57,093 nucleotides of DNA from Sphaerisporangium sp. GTDB taxonomy: Bacteria; Actinomycetota; Actinomycetes; Streptosporangiales; Streptosporangiaceae. Positions 20,629-28,639 of the stretch are shown piece after piece. The stretch lies in assembly GCA_025964675.1 (NCBI GenBank), contig JAOPYI010000132.1, forward strand, positions 1 through 57,093, written 5' to 3'. A model generated the notes under the pieces. The model had not been told where the DNA came from, did no database searches, and worked only from the letters and a program-made list of their open reading frames with translations. The translations under genes were made by a program, and so were the position numbers. Position 1 is the first letter of the stretch; the number at the start of each line of letters is the position of its first letter.

Positions 20629-21138
20629 TCACGCTGCCGTCTCCGCGAGGTAGGGAGCCCACTGCGGATCGCCGTCGAACTGCGCGCCGATGAGCCGCCA
20701 GTGGACGCCTCGTGGCACCACCGGGGCGACGCGCAGCGACCACCCCAGCTCATCCAGCAGCCGGTCCGCCTTGCGGTGGTTGCATGGCATGCATGACGCG
20801 ACGCAGTTCTCCCAGGTGTGAAGCCCGCCACGGGAGCGGGGCAGCACGTGGTCGATGGTCTCCGCGCGCTGGCCGCAGTAGGCGCAGCGATAGTCGTCCC
20901 TGCGCATGAGCGCGGCCCGGGTCAGCGGGATCCGTGAACGATACGGAATACGGACGTAGCGCCGGAGCCGGATGACCGACGGCACGTCGACCGTGCAGGT
21001 GGCGGAGCGCAACACCGCGCCCCGGCCGTCGCGGTGCACGACGTCCGCCTTCTCCCTGATCACGAGCACGACGGCCCGATGCAGGTTGAGGGTGGTGAGT
21101 GGTTCGAAAGTGGCGTTCAGCAACAGGACCTGGCGCAT
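20629..21138 (-). CDS. HNH endonuclease
   Basis: A 169-residue HNH nuclease. The first 80 residues (MRQVLLLNATFEPLTTLNLHRAVVL) are the conserved lead region of this actinobacterial subfamily. The nuclease core follows: CAYCGQRAETIDHVLPRSRGGLHTWENCVASCMPCNHRKADR, with zinc-binding CXXC pairs, the DH pair and the central asparagine. ATG 21138 is chosen because GGAAGG precedes it; the frame open to 21279 is not protein-like. M. tuberculosis has a homologue at Rv2469c, beside glbO. It is probably a housekeeping nuclease and not a restriction enzyme, since no methylase is near. Confidence 0.92.
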   Translation of the reverse strand: MRQVLLLNATFEPLTTLNLHRAVVLVIREKADVVHRDGRGAVLRSATCTVDVPSVIRLRRYVRIPYRSRIPLTRAALMRRDDYRCAYCGQRAETIDHVLPRSRGGLHTWENCVASCMPCNHRKADRLLDELGWSLRVAPVVPRGVHWRLIGAQFDGDPQWAPYLAETAA

Positions 21139-21506
21139 CAGCGGGCCTTCCCCGCTCTGCACGTAGTCGAACGGGATGTGCCTCGGCACATCCCGAATTG
21201 CGGCCCGTCGTCTTGGGCTCCGGATGCTTCCGTCACGTGGACCTCCGCCGGACGGCCCAGCGGATGGGTTCCACGGCACCGCCCTTCAGCAAGTGTGGCC
21301 TCTCGGTCGACCCTCCCGCCACCCCAATTAACGGTCGTGTCTTCCAGGCCCCGCCTTCCGGTTTATGTCCGGTTCACCCCGCTAAGCAAACCTATTGGGG
21401 AAAGATCACTCCTGGAGGGTGATGATCTGCCTGTTCCACCACGAGCGAAGACCTGGCCAAAACGATGTCTCACGACTGGTAACGGGGGTGTCATAAGCTC
21501 GCCTAC
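21139..21506. other. Divergent intergenic region, HNH gene to prolyl oligopeptidase
   Basis: About 370 bases without a supported gene. On the plus strand TAAGCT at 21494-21499 stands seven bases before the ATG at 21507, fitting a leaderless start. The middle (21290-21420) is lower in GC than the surroundings and may hold the HNH promoter. No hairpin of note was found. Confidence 0.4.
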
Positions 21507-23579
21507 ATGACGCGAGAGCCCTACCCGAACGCACGCCGTGACGACGTGGTTGACGACTTCCACGGCACGCCGGTGCCCGACCCCTACCGCTGGCTGGAGG
21601 ATGCCGAGCAGCCCGAGGCCAAGGAGTGGCTCGACGGGCAGGGCGAGCTGTTCACCAAGGAGATGGCCGCGTCACGCAGGCGGGAGGCCTTCCACGCCCG
21701 CGTCTCCGAGCTGGTGCGATCCGGCACGGTCGGCGCTCCGGCGTGGCGGGGTGACCGGCGTTTCTTCATGCGACGCACCCCCGAGCAGGAGCACGCCGTG
21801 CTCTACACCGTCGGCCCCGATGAGGCTGAGCACATCCTGCTCGACCCCATGGCGATGGACCCCTCCGGGCTCACGACCGTCGACTCCTGGCAGCCCGACA
21901 AGGAAGGCCGGCGGCTCGCCTACCAGATCTCGGTCGGCGGAGACGAGGAGTCCCAGCTCCACGTCATCGACGTCGTGACCGGCGAGCGGCTCGACGGGCC
22001 GATCGACCGGTGCCGCTACTCCCCCATCGCCTGGCTGCCCGGCGGCGAGGCGTTCTACTACGTGCGCAGGCTGGCCGCGAGCGAGGTCCCCGACGGCGAG
22101 GACCAGTTCCACCGCCGCGTCTACCTCCACCGCCTCGGCACCCCCGCCGACCAGGACGTCATGATCTTCGGCGAGGGGCTCGAGAAGACCAACTACTACG
22201 GCGTCTCGGTCTCCAGAGACGGCCTCTGGCTGTCGATCTCGGCCTCCCGGGGTACGGCCCCGCGCAACGACCTGTGGATGGCCGACCTCTCCGGTTCCTC
22301 CCTCGAGACCCCGCGTCTGATCAACGTCCAGCAGGACGTTGACGCCCAGACCGGGCTCCTGTTCGGCCGCGACGGGCGCCTGTACGTCTTCACCGACCGC
22401 GACGCCCCGCGCGCCCGCGTCTGCGTCACCTCGCCCGACCGGCCCGAGTACGAGAGCTGGCGCGATCTCATCCCCGAGGACCCGGAGGCGGTGCTGTCCG
22501 ACTTCGCGATCCTCGACGACCTGGAGCGCCCGGTGATGCTCGTCGGCTGGACGCGGCACGCCATCAGCGAGATCTCCGTCCACGACCTGGCCAGTGGAGA
22601 CAAGATCGGCGAGGTGCCCACCCCGGGGCTCGGCACGATCGGCGGCATCACCGAGCGGCCCGAGGGCGGTCACGAGGCCTGGTTCGGCTACACCGACCAC
22701 ACCACCCCGGCGAGCATCCAGCGCTACGACGCCCGCACCGGCGAGACCACGCTGTGGGCGGCCTCCCCCGGGGCCGTCGAGGTGCCGGAGGTTACCACCG
22801 AGCAGGTCGTCTACCACTCCGCCGACGGCACCGAGGTCCACATGATCGTGGTCTCCGGGCCCGGCGGCGGTCCCAGGCCGACGATCCTGTACGGCTACGG
22901 CGGCTTCGGCGTGTCCATGACGCCGGGGTTCTCCCCCTCGATCCTGTCGTGGGTGGAGGCGGGCGGCGTCTACGCCGTCGCCCAGCTCCGAGGCGGCGGC
23001 GAGCAGGGCGAGGAGTGGCACCGCGCGGGCATGCTCGGCCGCAAGCAGAACGTCTTCGACGACCTTCACGCCGCGGCCGAGCACCTGATCGCCACGGGCG
23101 TCACCACGCCGGAGCAGCTCGCGATCTCGGGAGGATCCAACGGCGGCCTGCTGGTCGGGGCCGCGCTCGTCCAGCGGCCCGAGCTGTACGCGGCGGTGGC
23201 CTGCTCGGCGCCGCTGCTCGACATGGTCAGGTACGAGAATTTCGGCCTCGGCGCCACGTGGAACGTCGAGTACGGCTCGGCCGCCGACCCGGAGGAGTTC
23301 GCCTCGCTGTGGGAGTACTCCCCGTACCACCATGTCCGTGAGGGAGTCCGCTACCCCGCGACGCTGTTCATGGTCTTCGGCTCCGACACCCGGGTGCATC
23401 CGCTGCACGCCTGGAAGATGTGCGCCGCGCTGCAGCACGCTCAGGCGGCGGACGACCGGCCCATCCTGCTGCGCAACGAGGCCGAGGTGGGCCATGGAGC
23501 GCGCGCGGTCAGCCGCTCGGTCGAGCTCATGGCCGACCAGCTGGCGTTCCTCGCCGATCACACCGGCCTCACCGGCTGA
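21507..23579 (+). CDS. Prolyl oligopeptidase-family serine peptidase (S9)
   Basis: A 690-residue cytoplasmic S9A peptidase that cuts short peptides after proline or a related residue. The N-terminal part has the family opening (DDFHGTPVPDPYRWLED) and the seven-bladed propeller. The catalytic hydrolase domain has the nucleophile in ISGGSNGGLLVGA (near residue 546), the aspartate in MVFGSDTRVHP (near 626) and the histidine in VGHGARA (near 662). There is no signal peptide. It converges on purU. Confidence 0.95.
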   Translation: MTREPYPNARRDDVVDDFHGTPVPDPYRWLEDAEQPEAKEWLDGQGELFTKEMAASRRREAFHARVSELVRSGTVGAPAWRGDRRFFMRRTPEQEHAVLYTVGPDEAEHILLDPMAMDPSGLTTVDSWQPDKEGRRLAYQISVGGDEESQLHVIDVVTGERLDGPIDRCRYSPIAWLPGGEAFYYVRRLAASEVPDGEDQFHRRVYLHRLGTPADQDVMIFGEGLEKTNYYGVSVSRDGLWLSISASRGTAPRNDLWMADLSGSSLETPRLINVQQDVDAQTGLLFGRDGRLYVFTDRDAPRARVCVTSPDRPEYESWRDLIPEDPEAVLSDFAILDDLERPVMLVGWTRHAISEISVHDLASGDKIGEVPTPGLGTIGGITERPEGGHEAWFGYTDHTTPASIQRYDARTGETTLWAASPGAVEVPEVTTEQVVYHSADGTEVHMIVVSGPGGGPRPTILYGYGGFGVSMTPGFSPSILSWVEAGGVYAVAQLRGGGEQGEEWHRAGMLGRKQNVFDDLHAAAEHLIATGVTTPEQLAISGGSNGGLLVGAALVQRPELYAAVACSAPLLDMVRYENFGLGATWNVEYGSAADPEEFASLWEYSPYHHVREGVRYPATLFMVFGSDTRVHPLHAWKMCAALQHAQAADDRPILLRNEAEVGHGARAVSRSVELMADQLAFLADHTGLTG

Positions 23580-23614
23580 ACGCCCGCCCGGCGACGGTGT
23601 CCGGGGGCGGCGTC

Positions 23615-24463
23615 CTAACGGGGGAAGACGACGGTTTTGTGGCCGTCGAGAAGGACGCGCTGCTCGGCGTGCCAGCGTACGGCCCGGGACAGCGCCAGGC
23701 GCTCCACGTCGCGGCCCATCGCGGCGAGGTCCTCCGGCGAGTGAGTGTGGTCGACGCGGGCGACCTCCTGCTCAATGATCGGGCCCTCGTCGAGGTCGGC
23801 CGTCACGTAGTGTGCGGTCGCGCCGATCAGCTTCACTCCCCGGGAGTACGCCTGGTGGTACGGCTTGGCGCCCTTGAAGGACGGCAGGAACGAGTGGTGG
23901 ATGTTGATCACCTTGCCGGACAGCTTGACGCACAGGTCCTCGGACAGCACCTGCATGTAGCGGGCCAGCACGACCAGATCGGCGCGGTAATGCTCCACCA
24001 GCATGAGGACTTCCGCCTCCTGGCGCGCCTTGGTCTGGGGGGTCACCGGCAGGTGGTGGTAGTCGATGCCGTACGACTGGGTGAGGGGCCGGAGGTCGGG
24101 GTGGTTGGAGACGACGGCGACGATGTCGATGTCGAGCAGCCCCGAGCGCACGCGGTAGAGCAGGTCGTTCAGGCAGTGGCCGAGCTTGCTGACCATCACG
24201 AGCACCCTCGGCTTGACGGCGAGGTCGTGCAGCCGGAACTCCATGGCGAAGTCGGGGGCGAGCGCGGTGAAAGCCGTACGCAGCTCGGCCTCGGGAAGCG
24301 ATCCGGTGAACTGCACCCGCATGAAGAAGCGCCCGGCGACCGGATCGCCGAACTGCTGGCTCTCGGTGATGTTGCACCCGCGCGCGGCCAGCAGGCCGGA
24401 GACGGCCGCGACCACGCCCGGCTTGTCCGGGCAGGACATGGTCAGCACATATTCGGAGCTCAC
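23615..24463 (-). CDS. purU: Formyltetrahydrofolate deformylase
   Basis: A 282-residue enzyme hydrolysing 10-formyl-tetrahydrofolate to formate and tetrahydrofolate, balancing one-carbon pools. It has an N-terminal ACT domain (YVLTMSCPDKPGVVAAVSGLLAARGCNI) and a C-terminal formyltransferase-fold domain. The catalytic region reads INIHHSFLPSFKGAKPYHQAYSRGVKLIGATAHYV, with the asparagine-histidine pair and the later aspartate in ADLDEGPII. Length and start are normal. Confidence 0.95.
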   Translation of the reverse strand: MSSEYVLTMSCPDKPGVVAAVSGLLAARGCNITESQQFGDPVAGRFFMRVQFTGSLPEAELRTAFTALAPDFAMEFRLHDLAVKPRVLVMVSKLGHCLNDLLYRVRSGLLDIDIVAVVSNHPDLRPLTQSYGIDYHHLPVTPQTKARQEAEVLMLVEHYRADLVVLARYMQVLSEDLCVKLSGKVINIHHSFLPSFKGAKPYHQAYSRGVKLIGATAHYVTADLDEGPIIEQEVARVDHTHSPEDLAAMGRDVERLALSRAVRWHAEQRVLLDGHKTVVFPR

Positions 24464-24644
24464 CGGCGCCTCACCTCTTCGCTCGCGTTGAGGCAGATTA
24501 CCGCTCCCCGGGAGCGTCCCGATCCCTCAGTCCACGCGTTGAGCCGGTGATCCTCCGGCAGGGCCCCGCGATGACACGGCAGGCAGGGCAATCTGGCTCA
24601 TTACGGTCGTTCGACGGTACAGAGACGCAATCCGACTTCTCCTG

Positions 24645-24845
24645 TTGCCCACTGTTGACCTGGCGCTTCGTAACCTCTATGACGTGAAATGGGTCGACAG
24701 CAGAGGATTTGAGGTCGAGGCGCTTGTCCTCGGCAACCAACCCTGGCTGCGCGTACGCAGAGGGCACGACTACGTGGCGTACTACACGGACGTCACCGAG
24801 CTGTCGCGGCATCTGGACCTGACCGACCTCGTGGTCACCGACTGA
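24645..24845 (+). CDS. Small protein of unknown function
   Basis: Up to 66 residues; unrecognised. The core WVDSRGFEVEALVLGNQPW, followed by RVRRGHDYVAYYTD and ELSRHLDLTDLV, looks like a compact alpha/beta domain and is too well patterned to be chance. The start is uncertain: TTG 24645, or GTG 24684, which removes 13 residues. A TTGACC-17-TATGAC promoter-like pair ends exactly at the base before GTG 24684, so a message from it would begin inside the gene; the longer form may use a promoter further upstream. It is followed by another unknown gene on the same strand. Confidence 0.6.
   Translation: MPTVDLALRNLYDVKWVDSRGFEVEALVLGNQPWLRVRRGHDYVAYYTDVTELSRHLDLTDLVVTD
24655..24683 (+). promoter_or_regulatory. 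Promoter-like TTGACC-N17-TATGAC
   Basis: TTGACC (24655-24660) and TATGAC (24678-24683) are separated by exactly 17 bases. It overlaps the 5' part of the small unknown gene, so it may instead serve the downstream gene at 24930 or be fortuitous. Confidence 0.35.
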
Positions 24846-24929
24846 TCGTCGTCGTCGCGGCGGTCCTCTCACCGACACGTGAGGACGGGAAGTACAGTGG
24901 CGCCCGGACAAGCGGAGAGGAGCCGGCGG

Positions 24930-25376
24930 GTGCTGAAGTGGGACACGCTGTCACAGGGAGAGAAGCGGGCTGCCGTCGCGCTGGCCGCGATGCTGCCCGG
25001 CTACGTCAACGCCGTCTTCGTGGCCGAGCACCTCGCGGATGCCATCGCCTGGCAGCGTGGCGAAATCTCTGACGAGGAACTGGTGGAGCGCACCGGCTGG
25101 ACGTTCAACGCGACACCGGAGCAGTACGCCGACATGGCGATCAGGTCCGCCGAGGAGGCCGGCATCGACCCGGTGGAATGGCTCGACGCGATGAAGAGCG
25201 CCTACGAAGAGCAGCGCGCCATCGCCGCCGAACTCCAGGAAGAGAGCACGCGGCAGACCGCCGATCACCCGGAAGAGTTCTGGCAGATCATCAACGCCAA
25301 CACCTGGCCCGAGGTCTCAGAAGAGCCGGAGTCATCCGACCCTCCGAGGAACCCTGAAGAGCCAGGGGCGTGTTGA
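24930..25376 (+). CDS. Helical acidic protein of unknown function
   Basis: A 148-residue soluble protein starting MLKWDTLSQGEKRAAVALAAMLPGYV. I do not recognise it. It is predicted mostly helical, with conserved-looking aromatic and acidic positions (WTFNATPEQYADMAIRSAEEAGIDPVEWLDAM) and a disordered proline/glutamate-rich tail. GTG 24930 is preferred, with GGAGAGG about nine bases before it; an earlier in-frame start at 24879 lacks one. It lies about 85 bases after the small unknown gene on the same strand. Confidence 0.7.
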   Translation: MLKWDTLSQGEKRAAVALAAMLPGYVNAVFVAEHLADAIAWQRGEISDEELVERTGWTFNATPEQYADMAIRSAEEAGIDPVEWLDAMKSAYEEQRAIAAELQEESTRQTADHPEEFWQIINANTWPEVSEEPESSDPPRNPEEPGAC

Positions 25377-25451
25377 GCCCGCGTTCTCGAGCGGCGTCGA
25401 CAGCGCGGGCGCCCAGCAGGGCCTGGAGACCTTGGATGAGGCTGCTCGGCC

Positions 25452-25919
25452 ATGACCTCGATGATGATCAGTAACCGGCCGGCTGCGCGGGTGGTCTGTA
25501 TGGACGGCGGAGGCCGGATCCTGCTGATGCACTGGCGAGATCCCTTCAGTGGCGTGGTCTTCTGGGAGCCCCCTGGCGGTGGGATCGACGCAGGAGAGAC
25601 CCCGCTGGAGGCCGCGCGGCGGGAGCTGTTCGAGGAGACGGGACTTCCGGGTGACGCGGTGATCGACTTGTGGGTCCCGGTGGACCGGGACTACCACTGG
25701 CTGGGCGTCCACTATGTGAAGGTCGAGCCGTTCTACCTCGCCCGCTTCGCCGAGACCCCTGAAGTCGTCCCCACCACGCTCACCGGCGAGGAGCAGGACA
25801 CCTATCTCGGGCATCGCTGGTTCAGCCCAGCCGAGCTCGCGGCCCTTTCCGAGCCTGTCGAGCCTCCCACGCTGGCCGGGGTGATCGCCCTCCTCGGCCG
25901 GCGTCCGGCCCACGAGTGA
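25452..25919 (+). CDS. NUDIX hydrolase
   Basis: A 155-residue NUDIX-fold pyrophosphohydrolase. The box GGGIDAGETPLEAARRELFEETG (near residues 38-60) matches GX5EX7REUXEEXGU, with all metal-binding glutamates present. The substrate, some nucleoside diphosphate derivative, cannot be inferred. ATG 25452 begins MTSMMISNRPAARVVCMDGGGRILL; M4 or M5 are possible alternatives. It converges on the TPR gene. Confidence 0.92.
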   Translation: MTSMMISNRPAARVVCMDGGGRILLMHWRDPFSGVVFWEPPGGGIDAGETPLEAARRELFEETGLPGDAVIDLWVPVDRDYHWLGVHYVKVEPFYLARFAETPEVVPTTLTGEEQDTYLGHRWFSPAELAALSEPVEPPTLAGVIALLGRRPAHE

Positions 25920-25947
25920 CCGGCGGACGGCCCGGCCGTACCTCGCC

Positions 25948-27969
25948 TCAGGTGACCTCGCCGAGCGCTTTGACGATGTCGGGGTCATCCGAGTCCATGG
26001 CATGGGCGCGTCGAAGGTCGTCGAGGGCTTCCGCCGGCCTCCCAAGGTCCCTCAGGGCGATTGACCGGTTGAAGTACAGCTCGGCCTTCTCTTCCAGCTC
26101 CAGCGCGCGCGTCAGGTCCGCCACGGCCCCGGTGAGGTCGCCCGTCTCGTACCGCAGGCTCGCGCGGTTCGCCCAGGCGGGTACGAGGCCCGGCGCGCCG
26201 GCGAGCGCCACGTCGAAGGCCGTCCTCGCCTGCTCGAAGCGCCCCGCGGCGGTCTCCAGCTGGCCGAGCACGCAGGACAGGTGCGAGTTGCCGGGGGCGA
26301 GGCTGAGCCCCGCCTCGACGTCCGCCCGCGCCTGCTCGTCCAGGCCGAACTGGACGAGCAGTCCGGCCCGGTTGATGTAGGCGTCCAGGTAGCCGGGATC
26401 GAGCTCCAGCACGTGGTCGAGGTCGGCCTTGGCGCCTTCGAGATCTCCCGTGGCGAGCAGGAGCTGGGCACGGTTGTAGTAGCCCTCGGGAAGCGGCGGG
26501 CTGAGCGTGATCGCCGCCAGGTAGTCGGCGAGCGCGGCATCCGGCTGTCCCATCTGGAACAGCAGGTTTCCCCGGTCGAGGTAGTAGTCGGGATAGGCGG
26601 GGTCCATGGCGATCGCCGCGTCCAGGTCGGCCAGCGCGCCCTTCGGGTGCCCGAGCAATCCGAGGAGCTGCGCCCGGTTGGCTCGCAGGACCATGCGGTG
26701 GATCATGTGGCGCCCCGGCGGCAGGTCGTCCTCTGCCAGCTCGATCGCCGACTCGACGAGCGCGAGCGCCCGGTCGGCGTCGCCGCCGCGCATCTCGATG
26801 AGGGCCTTGCCGTTGAGGTCGAAGCCCAGCTTGAAGGCGCGGACGGAGCGATCGGGCAGCAGGTGGGAGATGGCGATGGCCTCGTTGATCCAGCCCTGGG
26901 CCCGGCCGAGGTCGCGCCGGGCGGGATCGGGATGGCGCGCGTCGAGCATGGCAGTGCCGTACGCCGACGCCGAGTGGACCTCGGCGTCCAGGCTGGCGCG
27001 GCGTGCCCGCTCGTACAGCTCCCGGGCCTCGTCCCTGCGGCCCAGCCCGGCCAGGGCCGTCGCCGTACCCTGGGTGAGGTTCCACCATCGGCCCGTTCCG
27101 GCCCCGGCCAGCCGCAGGCCGCGCAGCCCGGCATCGGCCGCCGCCTCCAGGAAACCCTCGCGCATGCAGTGGTCGAGCACGGTCCAGAGCGCCTCGACGC
27201 CCGCACCCGACGGGTCGCTTCCGTGCTCCCGGTGGTAGGCGATGGCGCCGAACGACCAGGACGGCTCGCCGGTGGCGGCCAGCTCGTCGGCTCGCCGGTC
27301 GTGCAGGCGGGCGCGCTCGGCCGGTGGCAGCGCCTGGTACGCGGTGATCGCCAGGGGGTCGTCGAGGGTGCCGTCGGATGCGACATAACGAGGGGCGAGG
27401 TTTTCCGGTTCGCCCAAAGCCGATAATTCGGCCTTTATGACCTGACCATCAAAAGAATCGGGTGGAGCTTTACGGGAACATGCCACAATTGTCAAACGCC
27501 GGGAGTCGAAACGGCGCACAAGCGTGGCGAGGAGTTCGCGATCGGTCTCGTCGGCCTCGTCGACGTTGTCGACGACGATAGGCCCGCCGACCACGCCGCA
27601 GTCCCGGATGAATTCGGTGATTCCATTGGCGATCCTCAGGACACGGCGGGGAGCCGGCACGAGGATGCGCTCCTCCTCGGAAAGGCGCGCGTCGAGAGGT
27701 TCACGGCGGGCGATCACCCGATCACGGAGATCGGGTGCCGCCGCTCGGATCTCGATGTCGTGCTCGGCGACCACATCGGAGGAGCGCTCCAACGCCGCCG
27801 GAAGCAGGACTCGCAGAAGCGCTCCACCGAAGGTGTACGGCCCCCGCAGGCGACGGTGAGCGTCGAACACAGGGGCCGGCCACGAGGGAAGTCCCAGACC
27901 GGCGAGCACGCCGAGCCGGTCCTTCGAACGCGCTCCGCAGACCCAGAGGTGGTCAGGGCGGGTGATCAC
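25948..27969 (-). CDS. TPR protein with a degenerate ATPase-like N-terminus, coupled to a small peptide gene
   Basis: A 673-residue protein in two parts. Residues 1-175 look like a decayed STAND/LuxR-type ATPase: there is no P-loop, but VVDNVDEADETDRELLATLVRRF (about 132-154) followed by LTIVACSRK resembles a Walker B and sensor region. From about residue 290 to the end there are many tetratricopeptide repeats (for example GNLLFQMGQPDAALADYLAAI), with at least seven in the last 300 residues. The start is GTG 27969, whose GTGA overlaps the stop of a 24-codon peptide gene by four bases, so the two are translated together. TPR arrays bind peptides or proteins; the peptide or its modified form may be the ligand or client. 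No database match is claimed. Confidence 0.85.
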   Translation of the reverse strand: MITRPDHLWVCGARSKDRLGVLAGLGLPSWPAPVFDAHRRLRGPYTFGGALLRVLLPAALERSSDVVAEHDIEIRAAAPDLRDRVIARREPLDARLSEEERILVPAPRRVLRIANGITEFIRDCGVVGGPIVVDNVDEADETDRELLATLVRRFDSRRLTIVACSRKAPPDSFDGQVIKAELSALGEPENLAPRYVASDGTLDDPLAITAYQALPPAERARLHDRRADELAATGEPSWSFGAIAYHREHGSDPSGAGVEALWTVLDHCMREGFLEAAADAGLRGLRLAGAGTGRWWNLTQGTATALAGLGRRDEARELYERARRASLDAEVHSASAYGTAMLDARHPDPARRDLGRAQGWINEAIAISHLLPDRSVRAFKLGFDLNGKALIEMRGGDADRALALVESAIELAEDDLPPGRHMIHRMVLRANRAQLLGLLGHPKGALADLDAAIAMDPAYPDYYLDRGNLLFQMGQPDAALADYLAAITLSPPLPEGYYNRAQLLLATGDLEGAKADLDHVLELDPGYLDAYINRAGLLVQFGLDEQARADVEAGLSLAPGNSHLSCVLGQLETAAGRFEQARTAFDVALAGAPGLVPAWANRASLRYETGDLTGAVADLTRALELEEKAELYFNRSIALRDLGRPAEALDDLRRAHAMDSDDPDIVKALGEVT

Positions 27970-28040
27970 CCCTTGTGGATCACACTTGCCGTGCCGGTCA
28001 GGTGCACCATGCCAGGCTTGCGGACGATGATCTTCTTCAT
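27966..28040 (-). CDS. 24-residue peptide, possible RiPP precursor or signal peptide
   Basis: A short gene on the minus strand: ATG at 28040, TGA at 27966-27968. The peptide begins MKKIIVRKPG, is strongly basic in its first half, continues with the VHLTGT segment and ends ASVIHKG; it has no cysteine, two threonines, one serine and two histidines. A textbook ribosome site (GAGGAGG) lies about seven bases upstream, and the stop overlaps the TPR gene start (GTGA). Both argue strongly for translation. It is too short for ordinary gene calling. It could be a ribosomally made, modified peptide with the KKIIVRKPG part as leader, a signal peptide, or a leader peptide controlling the TPR gene. I do not recognise the family. 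Confidence 0.7.
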   Translation of the reverse strand: MKKIIVRKPGMVHLTGTASVIHKG

Positions 28041-28141
28041 AGCTTGTCCTCCTCAGGTCTTCAGCTACAAAGTCCTAATTATTCGGACAAATCGATAATC
28101 CGCAAGTATTACACCTAGATTGTCATGCAAATCGATTGGGT
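28041..28141 (-). promoter_or_regulatory. AT-rich region with 9-bp direct repeats upstream of the peptide gene
   Basis: This 100-base gap is far lower in GC than the rest of the window. CAAATCGAT occurs twice, at 28088-28096 and 28128-28136, exactly 40 bases apart (about four helical turns), and each copy contains the palindrome ATCGAT. On the minus strand TTGCGG-17-ATAATT is a possible promoter pointing at the peptide gene. The repeats are candidate regulator sites. Confidence 0.45.
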
Positions 28142-28639
28142 CTAACGGGTGAGTTGCGACGACGGTTCCGCGATCAGCTGCTTCTCTCCGTAAACAACGA
28201 CAAGTCCGCCTCTCTCCTCCCTGCGCAGTTCACGCCAGCCGTACTTGCGATACAGCTCCAAAGCTGCCCCTTGCCCCAGGGTCGTGTCACCTCGCAGGAT
28301 GCGATAGCCGAGTTGCGCCGCGGACTCCTCGAGCGCGTCGAGGATCAGGGTGCCGAACCCCCGCCGCTGGAAGTCCGGATGGACCCGTAACCGGCACATC
28401 TCGGCCGTCTCATCGTCGATCCGCCGCAGCCCGCCCATGGCGACGATCCCGGCGCCGTCCACCTCACCGACGAGGAACTCCCCCCGGTCGGCGAGGTAGA
28501 GCCGGTTGATGTGCGGGATGTCGTCCTCGTAGTAGACCCCGTCCCCATGGGTGATACCGACCTGCGCCAGGCAGGTGCGGTGCAGCCCCCAGACGGCTTC
28601 CCGATCTGACCAGCGATACCGCCTGAGCACAAGCCTCAT
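28142..28639 (-). CDS. GNAT-family acetyltransferase
   Basis: A 165-residue GNAT enzyme transferring an acetyl group from acetyl-CoA to an unknown amine. The fold is complete: MRLVLRRYRWSDREAV opens it, MCRLRVHPDFQRRGFGTLILDALE holds the acetyl-CoA loop (QRRGFGT), and ALELYRKYGWREL is the usual C-terminal motif. ATG 28639 overlaps the stop of the XRE regulator gene (ATGA), so the two are translationally coupled; the longer frame to 28750 lies inside that gene. Confidence 0.92.
   Translation of the reverse strand: MRLVLRRYRWSDREAVWGLHRTCLAQVGITHGDGVYYEDDIPHINRLYLADRGEFLVGEVDGAGIVAMGGLRRIDDETAEMCRLRVHPDFQRRGFGTLILDALEESAAQLGYRILRGDTTLGQGAALELYRKYGWRELRREERGGLVVVYGEKQLIAEPSSQLTR

Noticed and set aside
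21672-23561. A 629-codon open frame antisense to the prolyl oligopeptidase
   Set aside because: Same shadow effect; composition is not protein-like and no domain is visible.
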